In this document: in pieces, positions 33,612 through 42,185 of the stretch
Numbering within the stretch: the stretch's first letter is position 1
Layout: every line of letters starts with the position of its first letter
Assembly (NCBI GenBank): GCA_910583765.1
Contig: CAJTYS010000009.1
Span: 41,176-105,175 of the forward strand
Length of the DNA stretch: 64,000 nt
Direction: 5' to 3'
Source: an uncultured Eubacteriales bacterium
GTDB taxonomy: Bacteria; Bacillota; Clostridia; Peptostreptococcales; Anaerovoracaceae
Notes under the pieces: generated by a model
What the model was told of the DNA's origin: nothing
Database searches by the model: none
What the model saw: the letters and a program-made list of their open reading frames with translations, nothing else
Translations under genes and position numbers: made by a program

Positions 33612-34181
33612 ATGGACAACAACACAGTAACAGCACAAAAGAAACGCAAATCCAGCTCTGCGATTCTGATGATGATTTCCAGTATCGCTTTCTGCCTGCT
33701 GGTGGCAGTTAGACCATTCGTGTTTTTATATTCCTATGACACATTGGATCGAGTGCTGCTTGTCATTGAATACATGGCTGCGATCTGCGTTGTTTGTTGC
33801 TTTGTCAGGTCTTTGATCTCCATCAAATCGCAAAGGGCACAAAGCGGCTCCCGCCATGCGGCACTGAAAATATTTGTCTTCATCCTTATCCTGGCCTGTG
33901 ATCTTTTCCTTTGGGATTTATTGGAACTGCAGGCCAATGGTTTACAAACCGCAGGGCATTTTTCCGTTGACAAGAAGTATAGCCAAGACGGCAAGCATTA
34001 TATTTCCATCCATAACGAGGACGTTTCTGCGGATATTGCTGTTGACGCAGAAACTTATGAGGCTCTGATCATTGATAAAGATGTCAGTTACCCCATCCAA
34101 TACCGCACCATCCGTTTATCTTCAATAGGAGTTCTGGAGAAATCAATAGATACCGGCCACTTCATTGATAATCGAGAGTGA
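33612..34181 (+). CDS. membrane protein with external C-terminal part
   Basis: A 189-residue protein with a basic start, three membrane helices (ILMMISSIAFCLLVAVRPFVF, LLVIEYMAAICVVCCFV, IFVFILILACDLFLWDLL) and a polar C-terminal ~80 residues with HYISIHNEDVSADIAVDAE. No family recognised. AGGAG precedes the ATG. It is convergent with the AAA/PD-(D/E)XK gene at 34197. Confidence 0.7.
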   Translation: MDNNTVTAQKKRKSSSAILMMISSIAFCLLVAVRPFVFLYSYDTLDRVLLVIEYMAAICVVCCFVRSLISIKSQRAQSGSRHAALKIFVFILILACDLFLWDLLELQANGLQTAGHFSVDKKYSQDGKHYISIHNEDVSADIAVDAETYEALIIDKDVSYPIQYRTIRLSSIGVLEKSIDTGHFIDNRE

Positions 34182-34196
34182 AAATTTCACTGACTG

Positions 34197-35774
34197 CTAG
34201 TTATTATCGTATTTTTCAATCAGACACTGGTGCCGCTTGGTTTTCCTATTATAATTGATGCCAACTAATAAAACTGTGTCATGCACATTTTTTAGAGCAT
34301 CTGGATAATTTCTTTCTTTTACCTGCGCAATTGCTCCCTCCGCTGTTTCATCCCACTTCAATTCCACAATCAACGGCAAACTGTCCGTAGTCCTTTTGGG
34401 CAGAAACAGAATATCCGCAAACCCTTTTCCAGCAGGCATCTCACGAACCAAGTCATATTCTCTTTGCGCGCTGAAATAAGCAATCGTAATCACACAGCTT
34501 AGCGCGTTTTCATTATTATATTCCAATATAGAGGTATTGGCTTCATGCACCTTGTCAAGCCTCTGGGCAACCAGCTCATTATCACCGGCCAGAGTTGCTT
34601 TCAGCAGTTCTTCTGATGCGGACAATGTCTCGGCAATAACGCCCCAATTTCCACCTTCAACCGCATTCTTGAACTCGTCTGCCACTTCTCTGTTTGGAAT
34701 ATAGACTTCACTTTTGGCTGAATCGAACGCCAAATACCCAAGGTGCACAAGCAGTGTCATGACATCATCTGCGCTTTTCATACTGGTCATGTCATTCTGG
34801 AAGCGGCGCGTACTGATTTTACACTGTTCGCCACCCAGCATCGCTATAATCATATCTTTCAAACCATCCATGTTTATATTAATATAGGATCGCAAGCTTT
34901 CGTAAGTCTCACTCTCCGTCCAATAGGTGGAAAATTCTTCATTCCGAATGGCCTCGACCACAGAATTGGGACTATAGATAGAATTTTGCTTTTGAAAATG
35001 ATATCCATCATACCAGCTTTTCATTTCATCAAAGTCCATATTATGTTCTTGGCAGAGGTCACGGACCTCGGTTTCAGTAAACCCCACATATTTTGCCAGT
35101 TTTTTGGGGTTTATCATCGTATATTCCCGAAAATCCGTCAAGGCCGACTGCGTGCCATATTTTTTAATTGGTAAAATTCCGGTCATGTAGGCAGCTTCGA
35201 TCATTTTATCGGTCTGGCTGCTTTTAAACAGGCCCCGTAAAAGCTGGACGTATTCTTCCTGGAGGTCATGCTCTTCTTTCGCTTCCCGAAACAATGCGTC
35301 CCACTCATCTATAATGATAACAAATTTCTGCCCCGTCTTGTCGCTAATATCGGATAATGCCACTGGCAGTGAAAATTGATCCGTCTTAACGTTTGGAAAT
35401 GCCTGGAGCAACTCAGTAATGATTTCTTTTTGCAGATAATTCACAGCATCTCGCAGGTTTTTTGCTGTGGAAATAAACCATGTAATGTCCAGATATATTA
35501 CAGGATACTGATTCAAATAAGATTCGAAGTCCGGTTGTTCCGCAATGTCCAGATCTAGAAACAAGTCTCTCGAATCACAGCTTTTATCATAATAGGCGCA
35601 TAGCATCTGCGTCGCGAAGGATTTGCCGAATCTTCTTGGACGGCTGACACAAGTAAGCTTGTCCTTTGTCCCCAAAGTTTTATTCACGAATGCGATCAGT
35701 CCCGATTTGTCCACATACAAGCCTTTTCTTATGGACTGGAAACCCGCGTTTCCCAGATTTAGATATCTTCCCAT
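34197..35774 (-). CDS. AAA-ATPase-like/PD-(D/E)XK nuclease-like protein
   Basis: A 525-residue member of the same family as 15276. The N-terminus MGRYLNLGNAGFQSIRKGLYVDKSG is followed by the P-loop variant CVSRPRRFGKS, Walker-B-like FVIIIDEWDALF and GILPIKKYGTQSAL. The C-terminal nuclease-like domain has GKGFADILFLP, PLIVELKWDE and a QVKERNYPDAL helix. It is the only minus-strand gene between 20.6 and 46 kb and interrupts the plus-strand island. Role unknown. Confidence 0.9.
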   Translation of the reverse strand: MGRYLNLGNAGFQSIRKGLYVDKSGLIAFVNKTLGTKDKLTCVSRPRRFGKSFATQMLCAYYDKSCDSRDLFLDLDIAEQPDFESYLNQYPVIYLDITWFISTAKNLRDAVNYLQKEIITELLQAFPNVKTDQFSLPVALSDISDKTGQKFVIIIDEWDALFREAKEEHDLQEEYVQLLRGLFKSSQTDKMIEAAYMTGILPIKKYGTQSALTDFREYTMINPKKLAKYVGFTETEVRDLCQEHNMDFDEMKSWYDGYHFQKQNSIYSPNSVVEAIRNEEFSTYWTESETYESLRSYININMDGLKDMIIAMLGGEQCKISTRRFQNDMTSMKSADDVMTLLVHLGYLAFDSAKSEVYIPNREVADEFKNAVEGGNWGVIAETLSASEELLKATLAGDNELVAQRLDKVHEANTSILEYNNENALSCVITIAYFSAQREYDLVREMPAGKGFADILFLPKRTTDSLPLIVELKWDETAEGAIAQVKERNYPDALKNVHDTVLLVGINYNRKTKRHQCLIEKYDNN

Positions 35775-35973
35775 TGAAGCCGTCTCTCCTTTTTATACTG
35801 TACCCGATTTACCACAGCGTTTCTAATATCTCTAATCGTTATTTTCTCATGTTCCATGATTTTTTTCAAGTGAAGGACTGCCTGAAATATGTGATTTGTT
35901 TTCATAAAATACGACAGCTAGCATTTGAATCTTTCTATGCGTCTATAAATTTTTTTAAATCTTTCTCAAAATA

Positions 35974-36007
35974 TGCAACAACATAGTGGCCTGATGCGTT
36001 AATATAG
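35974..36007 (+). promoter_or_regulatory. type-A ECF-like promoter, divergent copy A7
   Basis: TGCAAC, 17 bp, CGTTAATATAG, with the usual A/T-rich block before it; the spacer sequence differs from the other copies. It precedes the gene at 36165. The remaining 35775-35970 shows no gene. Confidence 0.55.
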
Positions 36008-36164
36008 TAAAAGGATATTATCATTCAGGCTTGGCCCCAAGGGCAGAACTGGAAACTCTACACTACTCCGTTCAATTTTTGAATTTTTCCTTCCTATTTT
36101 ATATAGAAGAAATACGCATCATAGAAAGGCGCAATCCATTTTATTAACAAGGCAAGGTAAAACC

Positions 36165-37121
36165 ATGGAAAGTAAAGACACGAACAAAAAATTTCGCTTC
36201 ACGAAAAGGGCTACGATCATAGCCACTCTCGCCCTATGCGCCTGCGCCTTGGCCGGCCTCCTCTTCTGGCACCACTGGAGCAGAAGCATCCCGAAATTAA
36301 AAGTTTCAGAAATGGGTGCGCCTACAAGCATCGCAAATCTGGAAATCAAGATCCCCTCTCGGAAAATAAAGGAACTGCGTCAAATCAAGACAGTCCCCTT
36401 ATACAAATATGTCCTTCCTGACCGAAACCAGCTCGCCGCACTCGCAAAATCCCTTGATTGTGATATCAGTCCTGCCAGACATGGAGATTATCAATGCGTG
36501 AAAGGCACAAACAAAAAAGGTGACACCTTGTCTTTTCTTTACGAACCGAAAAATGGCTGCTGGAGCTGGCTGAACCACACTGTCCAGGAAAACACAAAGG
36601 GGGAAAACCTCCCCAGTGATCAGAAATGCCAGAAGCTGGCGATCAAAAAGCTAAAGGAATTGGGCATTTACCAAAAACGGTTCAACACGCTGCAAATCCA
36701 ACCGGAAACAGACATCGGCGATCGAGACCAGGTCATAACTGCCGCCAAAACGTTGACCTTTTATCCTGAAATGGATGGGGAAATCATCGGCGGCGTGTCA
36801 CGGATCATCGTCAGCATTGGTGATGACGGGGAAATTTATGAAATCAGCAAATATTACAAAGACTTCGTGAAAGCAGAAAACAAGGAAGTGATCAGCGTGG
36901 ACACTGCTCTGGAAAAAGTCCGGCATGGCGATGCCGCATTCACATTGGGCGAAACCGTGGAGCATGCGGTCTTGACCAATGCCGCCCTAACCTATTGGGA
37001 GGACTCGGGTGACATTCACGCACGCTCCTATTTGCGGCCAGTCTGGATATTTGAGGGCAAAAGCCTGGAAGTGCCTGCGGAAAACGCACAGTTTCAGGCC
37101 ATGGTGCCAGCTCTGAAATGA
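36165..37121 (+). CDS. membrane-anchored exported protein, family 1 paralog
   Basis: A 318-residue paralog of 25644-26561, similar along nearly its whole length. It has a basic start (KKFRFTKRATIIATL), one membrane helix and the external motifs LEIKIPSRKIKELRQIKT, YKYVLPDRNQLAALAKSL, CWSWLN and LTYWEDSGDIHARSYL. Unlike the 25644 gene it has no small HTH-like gene before it but a type-A-like promoter, and it directly precedes the sigma B module. This suggests a link with envelope sensing (inference). Confidence 0.75.
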   Translation: MESKDTNKKFRFTKRATIIATLALCACALAGLLFWHHWSRSIPKLKVSEMGAPTSIANLEIKIPSRKIKELRQIKTVPLYKYVLPDRNQLAALAKSLDCDISPARHGDYQCVKGTNKKGDTLSFLYEPKNGCWSWLNHTVQENTKGENLPSDQKCQKLAIKKLKELGIYQKRFNTLQIQPETDIGDRDQVITAAKTLTFYPEMDGEIIGGVSRIIVSIGDDGEIYEISKYYKDFVKAENKEVISVDTALEKVRHGDAAFTLGETVEHAVLTNAALTYWEDSGDIHARSYLRPVWIFEGKSLEVPAENAQFQAMVPALK

Positions 37122-37280
37122 AAGGAGCTTGCTGAACTGAAAAGCGTTGAGCGAAAAAGTAAATAGTTTCTGACTCCTAAGTCTGAAACTTTATAAAACC
37201 CACTATTTTTCGACATTAACATCCAAAATTTTGACTTGCGACTGCCCTTGAAAATTTTTTAAAACTTTTTCGCTCTCCTC

Positions 37281-37311
37281 TGTTACGTTTTTGAAAAAAA
37301 CGCATCTAAAG
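37281..37311 (+). promoter_or_regulatory. type-B ECF-like promoter of the sigma B operon
   Basis: TGTTAC, 16 bp, CATCTAAAG, with an A/T-rich block before it. The same pattern with the same spacing occurs at 39969 and 40667. Its place upstream of the sigma B gene suggests autoregulation. Confidence 0.7.
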
Positions 37312-37467
37312 TAATAACCGGGGCAAACTGCCCCTAATTGCCTCCAACGCCGCTCACTTTACAGCATGCGCCGCAAAACGCCCTGAACATATGGCTCAAC
37401 CAGGAGTTTTATGATAAAATACCCTCATCAGGTTATTGCACGTGCATTGATCTACGGGTGTTTGATC

Positions 37468-38046
37468 ATGAGACAAATGAGCCAGAAGAAAAAGCAGCGC
37501 ATTTTTGCCAAAGCCATCGAGCCGGAATACGACAGAGTCTTCAATTTCATTTATTCCAGACTAAACCATGGTCCTGAACTGGCCCAAGACGTGACCCAGG
37601 ATGTGATGGAACTGGCATGGAAACAGCTGGACCAGCTCAGAAACATGGATTCTGCCAGGGCTTGGCTGATGCAGATCACAATGAATGAAATACGGAAACA
37701 CTACCGGGCGCAGGGCACTATCAAGCGAGGCGCTTTTCAGGAGGTCTCTTATGATGCCGCTGAGTTTGCGGATTTACAGCAGCTGGATAAGGTCGAGGCC
37801 GATGTTTTGGATGTCATTATCCAAAAGGAGCAGGGTCAGCTTTTGATGGCTGCCTTGAACCGGGTGCGAGAACCGTATCAGACCATTTTGGATCTGCGTC
37901 TGATCCAGGAATTGAAATTTGCGGAAATCGCAGAAATCGTGGAGGTCAGTGAAGCCACGGCCAGAGTGTATTACGGCAGGGGGCTGAAAATGCTGAGAAA
38001 AGAATACGAAACACTTACATCAGAAGGGAGGGAGCAGGATGCCTGA
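37468..38046 (+). CDS. ECF RNA polymerase sigma factor B
   Basis: An ECF sigma factor of about 192 residues. Region 2 spans the N-terminal half (EPEYDRVFNFIYSRL, LAQDVTQDVMELAWKQL, ARAWLMQITMNEIRKHYR). Region 4 is at the C-terminus with LRLIQELKFAEIAEIVEVSEATARVYYGRGLKML. The start is uncertain. MRQMSQ at 37468 is chosen because the paralogous upstream DNA at 38810-38844 contains a stop and so is not coding. An earlier ATG at 37411 with AGGAG would add 19 residues. The stop overlaps the anti-sigma start by 8 bp. Confidence 0.9.
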   Translation: MRQMSQKKKQRIFAKAIEPEYDRVFNFIYSRLNHGPELAQDVTQDVMELAWKQLDQLRNMDSARAWLMQITMNEIRKHYRAQGTIKRGAFQEVSYDAAEFADLQQLDKVEADVLDVIIQKEQGQLLMAALNRVREPYQTILDLRLIQELKFAEIAEIVEVSEATARVYYGRGLKMLRKEYETLTSEGREQDA

Positions 38047-38788
38047 AAAACGAATTTACACCCATGAAGAACGATTAAAATTCGTGCAGCAAGCAGCAGC
38101 GGATTATTATGCCAGGGAAACGGGCGGCCCTGCCCCGCTGGACCGCGGTTTCATGAAGCAGGATATCCAGAAACAGTCCAAATACCGGCATTGGAAACGA
38201 ATCTCCGCAGTCGCGGCTGCCGCGGTGCTTCTTATTTTCGCGGGTTCCACCCTTTCCATGACCCTCCTCGGAGAGGACGTGGCCTATGGAGACAAGGGCC
38301 TTTTGCACCGGCTCTACAAATCCACCATGGGCCTGGAAACCGACAAACAGGATGAAGAACTGGCGAAAGAAGGTGTCGCGATGACGGAAATCACAGATAT
38401 GGATGACATTGTCGATGCTGCGGATTTCCTGGAAGGCAGGCTTTATGCGCCAACCTATCTTCCAGAAGATTTCGCCTTAGAGAAACTTGCTCTAAAAAAG
38501 AAGGGCGATGGCTCCATGTCCGCAATATATACCTTCAAAAATGCGGATCACACCTTGAAAATCACAGAGCAAACGACCATTGACGGCGATGTTTCCCGCT
38601 TTACCGCTCCCGCGAACAGTGAAACGCTCCGCCTGGAAGACCGGGTCCTCTATGTGCCCGCGGACACTGCCAGCAATGAAACATCTGTGACAGTCATCAC
38701 GGAAGATGCAGTCTGCGCCATCACAGGAACCGGTATCACTGGGGATGAAGGAATCAAAATTGCCAAAGGCATGGAACTCTACCGTTAA
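38039..38788 (+). CDS. anti-sigma factor B with DUF4367-like sensor domain
   Basis: A 249-residue single-pass membrane protein. The cytosolic N-terminus (RIYTHEERLKFVQQAAADYY, then GGPAPLDRGFMKQD) shares the PLD..FM motif with the A-type anti-sigma factors. One membrane helix (AVAAAAVLLIFAGSTLSMTLL) is followed by an acidic stretch and the external domain APTYLPEDFALEKLALKKKG...LEDRVLYVPAD, ending GIKIAKGMELYR. It overlaps the sigma B gene by 8 bp, with GGGAGGGAG before the ATG, so the two are translationally coupled partners. Confidence 0.92.
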   Translation: MPEKRIYTHEERLKFVQQAAADYYARETGGPAPLDRGFMKQDIQKQSKYRHWKRISAVAAAAVLLIFAGSTLSMTLLGEDVAYGDKGLLHRLYKSTMGLETDKQDEELAKEGVAMTEITDMDDIVDAADFLEGRLYAPTYLPEDFALEKLALKKKGDGSMSAIYTFKNADHTLKITEQTTIDGDVSRFTAPANSETLRLEDRVLYVPADTASNETSVTVITEDAVCAITGTGITGDEGIKIAKGMELYR

Positions 38789-38844
38789 AGTATGATACAA
38801 TAGGCTCATCAACGCATCACACAGTCCTCTATAGGTATTTGATC

Positions 38845-39885
38845 ATGAGACAAATGAGCCAAAAGAAAAAGCAGCGTGTTTTCGCTAAATTCATCGAACC
38901 AGAATATCATCGGGTTTTCCATCTCATCGATGCTAATCTGGGCTGCGATGAGGAACTGGCGCGGGCCATGACCCAAGATGTAATGGAATTGGCATGGAAG
39001 CAGCTGGGCCAGCTCCAAGAAACAGACACCGCCTGGCCTTGGCTGGCGCGGATCGCAGAAAACGAAATACGAAAGTATCGCCGAGCCCGAGGCATCACTA
39101 ACCAAGAACCTTACGAAGCAGTTTCCCATGCGCCCGCAGGATCCACAGAGCCAGAACAAGAAACGATCGCTCATGATTCCCCGGAAATGGGCGGCCCCGC
39201 GCCTCTTGACCGCCGCTTCATGGAACCAAGGGCAAAGGAACCTCCTAGGCGCAAACGTTTGAAACGCATTGTTGCCATACTCACTGCCGCCGTGTTCCTC
39301 ATTTGTGCGTGCGTGGCTCTCTCTATTGCGATTTTCGGCCAGAAAGCGATCAGCGGTTATCAATCCATTTTAGGTCTGGAAAAGGAAGAACCGCAAGAAG
39401 ATCTGCTGGAACAGACCTCATCAACAACGGATTTGGAAATCACCGATGAAAAGGAAATCGCCGATGCTGCGGAATTTGTGGACAATACACTCTACATGCC
39501 CACATACCTCCCCGAGGGATTCGTTTTTGAAAAGCTCATTGTGTCAAAGACAAATGATGACTTGATGGCTGCGGAATTCATCTTCAAAAATGGAGATCGC
39601 TCTTTGGAAATCATAGAGTCATTGGCCATTGATGAAGAGAATCCTCGAATCAATACTTTCGCCAATGGCGAGTTGCTTCGTCTGGAAGATCGAGTCCTGT
39701 ACGTGTCCGAAAGTGCTGTTAGCGATGAAGTAGCCATAGATGTGATTACTGAAGATGTGCTCTGCACCATCTGGGGCGATGGCCTCACCCGAGAAGAGGG
39801 AATCAAAATTGGGAAAGGGATGAAACTTTACCACGAGCAGTTTTCAAGGTGGCCACGCAGAAATGATAGTGCCGCAATCAAATAG
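38845..39885 (+). CDS. fused sigma region 2 / anti-sigma protein
   Basis: One continuous 346-residue frame joins two normally separate proteins. Residues ~1-95 match sigma B region 2 (MRQMSQKKKQRVFAKFIEPEY, AMTQDVMELAWKQLGQL, ENEIRKYRRARGI). From ~115 the protein becomes an anti-sigma factor (GGPAPLDRRFMEP, membrane helix IVAILTAAVFLICACVALSIAIF, then YMPTYLPEGFVFEKLIV and LEDRVLYVSE). Sigma region 4 and the first ~30 anti-sigma residues are absent. No in-frame stop or frameshift interrupts it. Also its upstream DNA resembles that before sigma B, so a whole module was duplicated and then internally deleted. It could sequester anti-sigma or core polymerase at the membrane, or be non-functional. 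Confidence 0.88.
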   Translation: MRQMSQKKKQRVFAKFIEPEYHRVFHLIDANLGCDEELARAMTQDVMELAWKQLGQLQETDTAWPWLARIAENEIRKYRRARGITNQEPYEAVSHAPAGSTEPEQETIAHDSPEMGGPAPLDRRFMEPRAKEPPRRKRLKRIVAILTAAVFLICACVALSIAIFGQKAISGYQSILGLEKEEPQEDLLEQTSSTTDLEITDEKEIADAAEFVDNTLYMPTYLPEGFVFEKLIVSKTNDDLMAAEFIFKNGDRSLEIIESLAIDEENPRINTFANGELLRLEDRVLYVSESAVSDEVAIDVITEDVLCTIWGDGLTREEGIKIGKGMKLYHEQFSRWPRRNDSAAIK

Positions 39886-39910
39886 CATGTACTTCTTGTT
39901 TTAGCGTAAA

Positions 39911-39950
39911 AATGTTTGAATGAAACATTCAGGCATTTTTTCTTTTTTGA
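39911..39950 (+). terminator. terminator of the sigma B operon
   Basis: AATGTTT/AAACATT stem with a 5-nt loop, followed within a few bases by a long T-rich tract. Confidence 0.65.
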
Positions 39951-39968
39951 AAAAAATTTGAATTATCT

Positions 39969-39999
39969 TGTTACGTTTTGTTGTAAAAGGCATCTAAAG
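39969..39999 (+). promoter_or_regulatory. type-B ECF-like promoter, copy B2
   Basis: TGTTAC, 16 bp, CATCTAAAG, 33 bp before the secreted-protein gene at 40033. Confidence 0.7.
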
Positions 40000-40032
40000 T
40001 AGTAAGAACACAAATTTAGGAGGTATTTTAAA

Positions 40033-40554
40033 ATGAAACGAAACACAACGATTTGCATGACTACGATCCTGATCGCTCTCATTATGATTTTCTCTACGAC
40101 AGCGGTTTCCTTTGGAGTCACAGAAACCGAGGCTCCTCCACAAGAGTCTTTTGAAGAAGAGCTTTTGGACAATTTTCTGCTTCCAGATGATATGCCAATC
40201 TTTGATGGACAACAAGATGACGGTGGCATGATCCAGCCATTTGCCGCAACAGAGCTGAAAATCACACCATCCTTTAAAAGAGTATCTGGAAAAGGATGCG
40301 CAGTTGTCCATATCATATATCGCGGTGCTAGCAAAATAAAGAGCACCATAGAATTGCAAGTATATTCTAAAGATAAAAAAAGTTATGTCAGCGCACATGC
40401 TCCAAAGGCCATCGCATCTGCCGCAAAAGACTTCGTCAAACATGGTGCGACATTTTCCACATCCGCCACAAAAACATATCGCATCAAAGTCACGGCCAAT
40501 GTGACCAAGAATGGCAAGTCTCGTGTAAAGACTGTCTATCAGACTTTAACATAA
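40033..40554 (+). CDS. small secreted protein, probable sigma B target
   Basis: A 173-residue exported protein. Signal peptide: KRNTTICMTTILIALIMIF to about AVSFG. An acidic pro-like segment (PPQESFEEELLDNFLLPDDMP) is followed by a basic domain ending TKTYRIKVTANVTKNGK and TVYQTLT. The ending resembles that of the protein at 20737 next to sigma A. AGGAGG precedes the ATG. Function unknown; placed directly behind the module and its promoter it is the best candidate target of sigma B. Confidence 0.8.
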   Translation: MKRNTTICMTTILIALIMIFSTTAVSFGVTETEAPPQESFEEELLDNFLLPDDMPIFDGQQDDGGMIQPFAATELKITPSFKRVSGKGCAVVHIIYRGASKIKSTIELQVYSKDKKSYVSAHAPKAIASAAKDFVKHGATFSTSATKTYRIKVTANVTKNGKSRVKTVYQTLT

Positions 40555-40666
40555 AGGCCTTTGGGCATAGGCCGCAGTCTTTGATACCATGATGCGAGTC
40601 TTTTTGTTGCCAAGTTAGTTGAAAAACTCTTGGTTTGAAAAAATTTTAAATTTTTTTCAAAATCAT

Positions 40667-40697
40667 TGTTACGTTTTCGTATGAAACGCATCTAAAG
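40667..40697 (+). promoter_or_regulatory. type-B ECF-like promoter, copy B3
   Basis: TGTTAC, 16 bp, CATCTAAAG, with an A/T-rich block before it. It lies 300 bp before the gene at 40997; the long leader includes the Met-Gly-Pro mini-ORF. I see no other gene in 40555-40996. Confidence 0.7.
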
Positions 40698-40805
40698 TAG
40701 TGAGAAGGGCAAATCTTCCAGGATTGAACAGGCAACTGATTGCTGGAAGGTTCCCCGTTTGATCTGTTGGATGAGTCGTATGAATTTGGAAAGGAGGGAA
40801 CGAAA

Positions 40806-40817
40806 ATGGGGCCATAG
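40806..40817 (+). other. three-codon leader ORF (Met-Gly-Pro), second copy
   Basis: ATGGGGCCATAG behind AAGGAGGG, the same as at 21379. Here it follows a type-B rather than a type-A promoter. Confidence 0.35.
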
Positions 40818-40996
40818 AAAGGAGAGTTCAAATCATAAAATTAGTAATTCAGAGAAACAAATTGAAAATGTATTTAATAAAAGGAGCATAGCGACATGTG
40901 CTTTAGGTTTCATAAAATCTTACTGGACATGTCGCATAATGCCTCAATATGAGCCATTTGAATCAATTTGTGTGTAAGATAAAAAGGAGATTTGAA

Positions 40997-42172
40997 ATGA
41001 AAAAGAAAATGTTAAGCATAATGCTATCAGTAGTAATGGTTGTAACATTGATTCCGACTGTTGCTTTTGCCGGGGAAAGCGCAGACTCTGAACATACGAA
41101 TACTGCGATTCTGTTAAAAAACGCAGTGCCAGACTCGGATCAATTGATGGATGTGGAAAATCAGGCCGCAGTTGTTGAAGGCGTGGTTGGAACTGAGGAT
41201 ATACATGATAATATAAAAGAAGGTAAAGATTCCTATGTTGCCACAAACGAATACGATAGCATAAGAATCCCAAAGGATGGAAGCCAGGCAGTTCTTTCTA
41301 TATCTGAAGGCGGAGACGCAAATAACGAAAAGGCTGAGATTGTCGGTATGAATTTACCTGATATCGTGCAAGAATCTGATGCGAAAATGTCAGATACTGG
41401 AACTGTAGTATATAACACAGATAAGGATGCGTTTGTAGCAGTTCAAGCAATTGAAGAGAATATCCTTGGGGAAGAATTCCAAGCAATGCGAGCGATGGTC
41501 GCTATTACTGACGCAACAGCCCCAAAGGAATATGAATTTAAGTTCGATTTGCCAGAAGGGTATTATTTGGTGAGTGACTATGACATTGATAATGAATATG
41601 ATCAATATGATTGTGGAGCTGTTTTTATCGCAAATAGCGAAGGCCAGTTATCAAGCACGATAGAACCGGCTTGGGCGGTCGATAGTAACGGGAAACCAGT
41701 CAATACTAAATATATCATCAAAGGCAACACTTTAATTCAAAAAGTTGAATTTGATGAAAACTCCGTATTTCCAATAGTTGCGGATCCAAAACACGTATCA
41801 AAAACGAAAACTTTTACAAAAACTGTACAAAATACTAAGACAGATAGAAATTGGGTTATAGCCAAGAGACGTGAGATAGATAAGAGACAAAATAACACGA
41901 TTTCTACTGTTAGAGATTTATTATGCAGCATAATTGGAATAAAAGTAACTACATTAGGCATTGCTGCTACCGCATTAAGTGTTTGCACTTCTAGCAACTC
42001 TTCTTTCTTAGAACGGTGTGAAGATAAATATACAGAGATTTATGAAAAATTGACGAGTAATCGTAAGATTAAAAGCATTACAATAACTGAAAAATATAAA
42101 GGCGTATATGTAAAGCACGCAAAACACTACGCTTGGACAGCACAAATACCAACATATAAATCAAACTACTAA
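40997..42172 (+). CDS. large secreted protein of unknown function
   Basis: A 391-residue exported protein. The signal peptide is KKKMLSIMLSVVMVVTLIPTVAFA. The middle has the pattern AWAVDSNGKPVNTKYIIKG, then TLIQKVEF and FPIVADP, a motif combination seen in many secreted Gram-positive proteins of unknown role. The basic C-terminal part has a hydrophobic stretch (LLCSIIGIKVTTLGIAATALSV) and ends in a Lys/Tyr-rich tail. Strong AAAAGGAGA site. The AT content is higher than in flanking genes. An upstream in-frame ATG (40949) is rejected. Confidence 0.8.
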   Translation: MKKKMLSIMLSVVMVVTLIPTVAFAGESADSEHTNTAILLKNAVPDSDQLMDVENQAAVVEGVVGTEDIHDNIKEGKDSYVATNEYDSIRIPKDGSQAVLSISEGGDANNEKAEIVGMNLPDIVQESDAKMSDTGTVVYNTDKDAFVAVQAIEENILGEEFQAMRAMVAITDATAPKEYEFKFDLPEGYYLVSDYDIDNEYDQYDCGAVFIANSEGQLSSTIEPAWAVDSNGKPVNTKYIIKGNTLIQKVEFDENSVFPIVADPKHVSKTKTFTKTVQNTKTDRNWVIAKRREIDKRQNNTISTVRDLLCSIIGIKVTTLGIAATALSVCTSSNSSFLERCEDKYTEIYEKLTSNRKIKSITITEKYKGVYVKHAKHYAWTAQIPTYKSNY

Positions 42173-42185
42173 AAGGAGTCAAACA

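Noticed and set aside
40759..40977. A 72-codon plus-strand frame in the leader of the 40997 gene
   Set aside because: It runs through the leader containing the mini-ORF, has no ribosome site and an unlikely composition. It ends just before the real signal-peptide gene.
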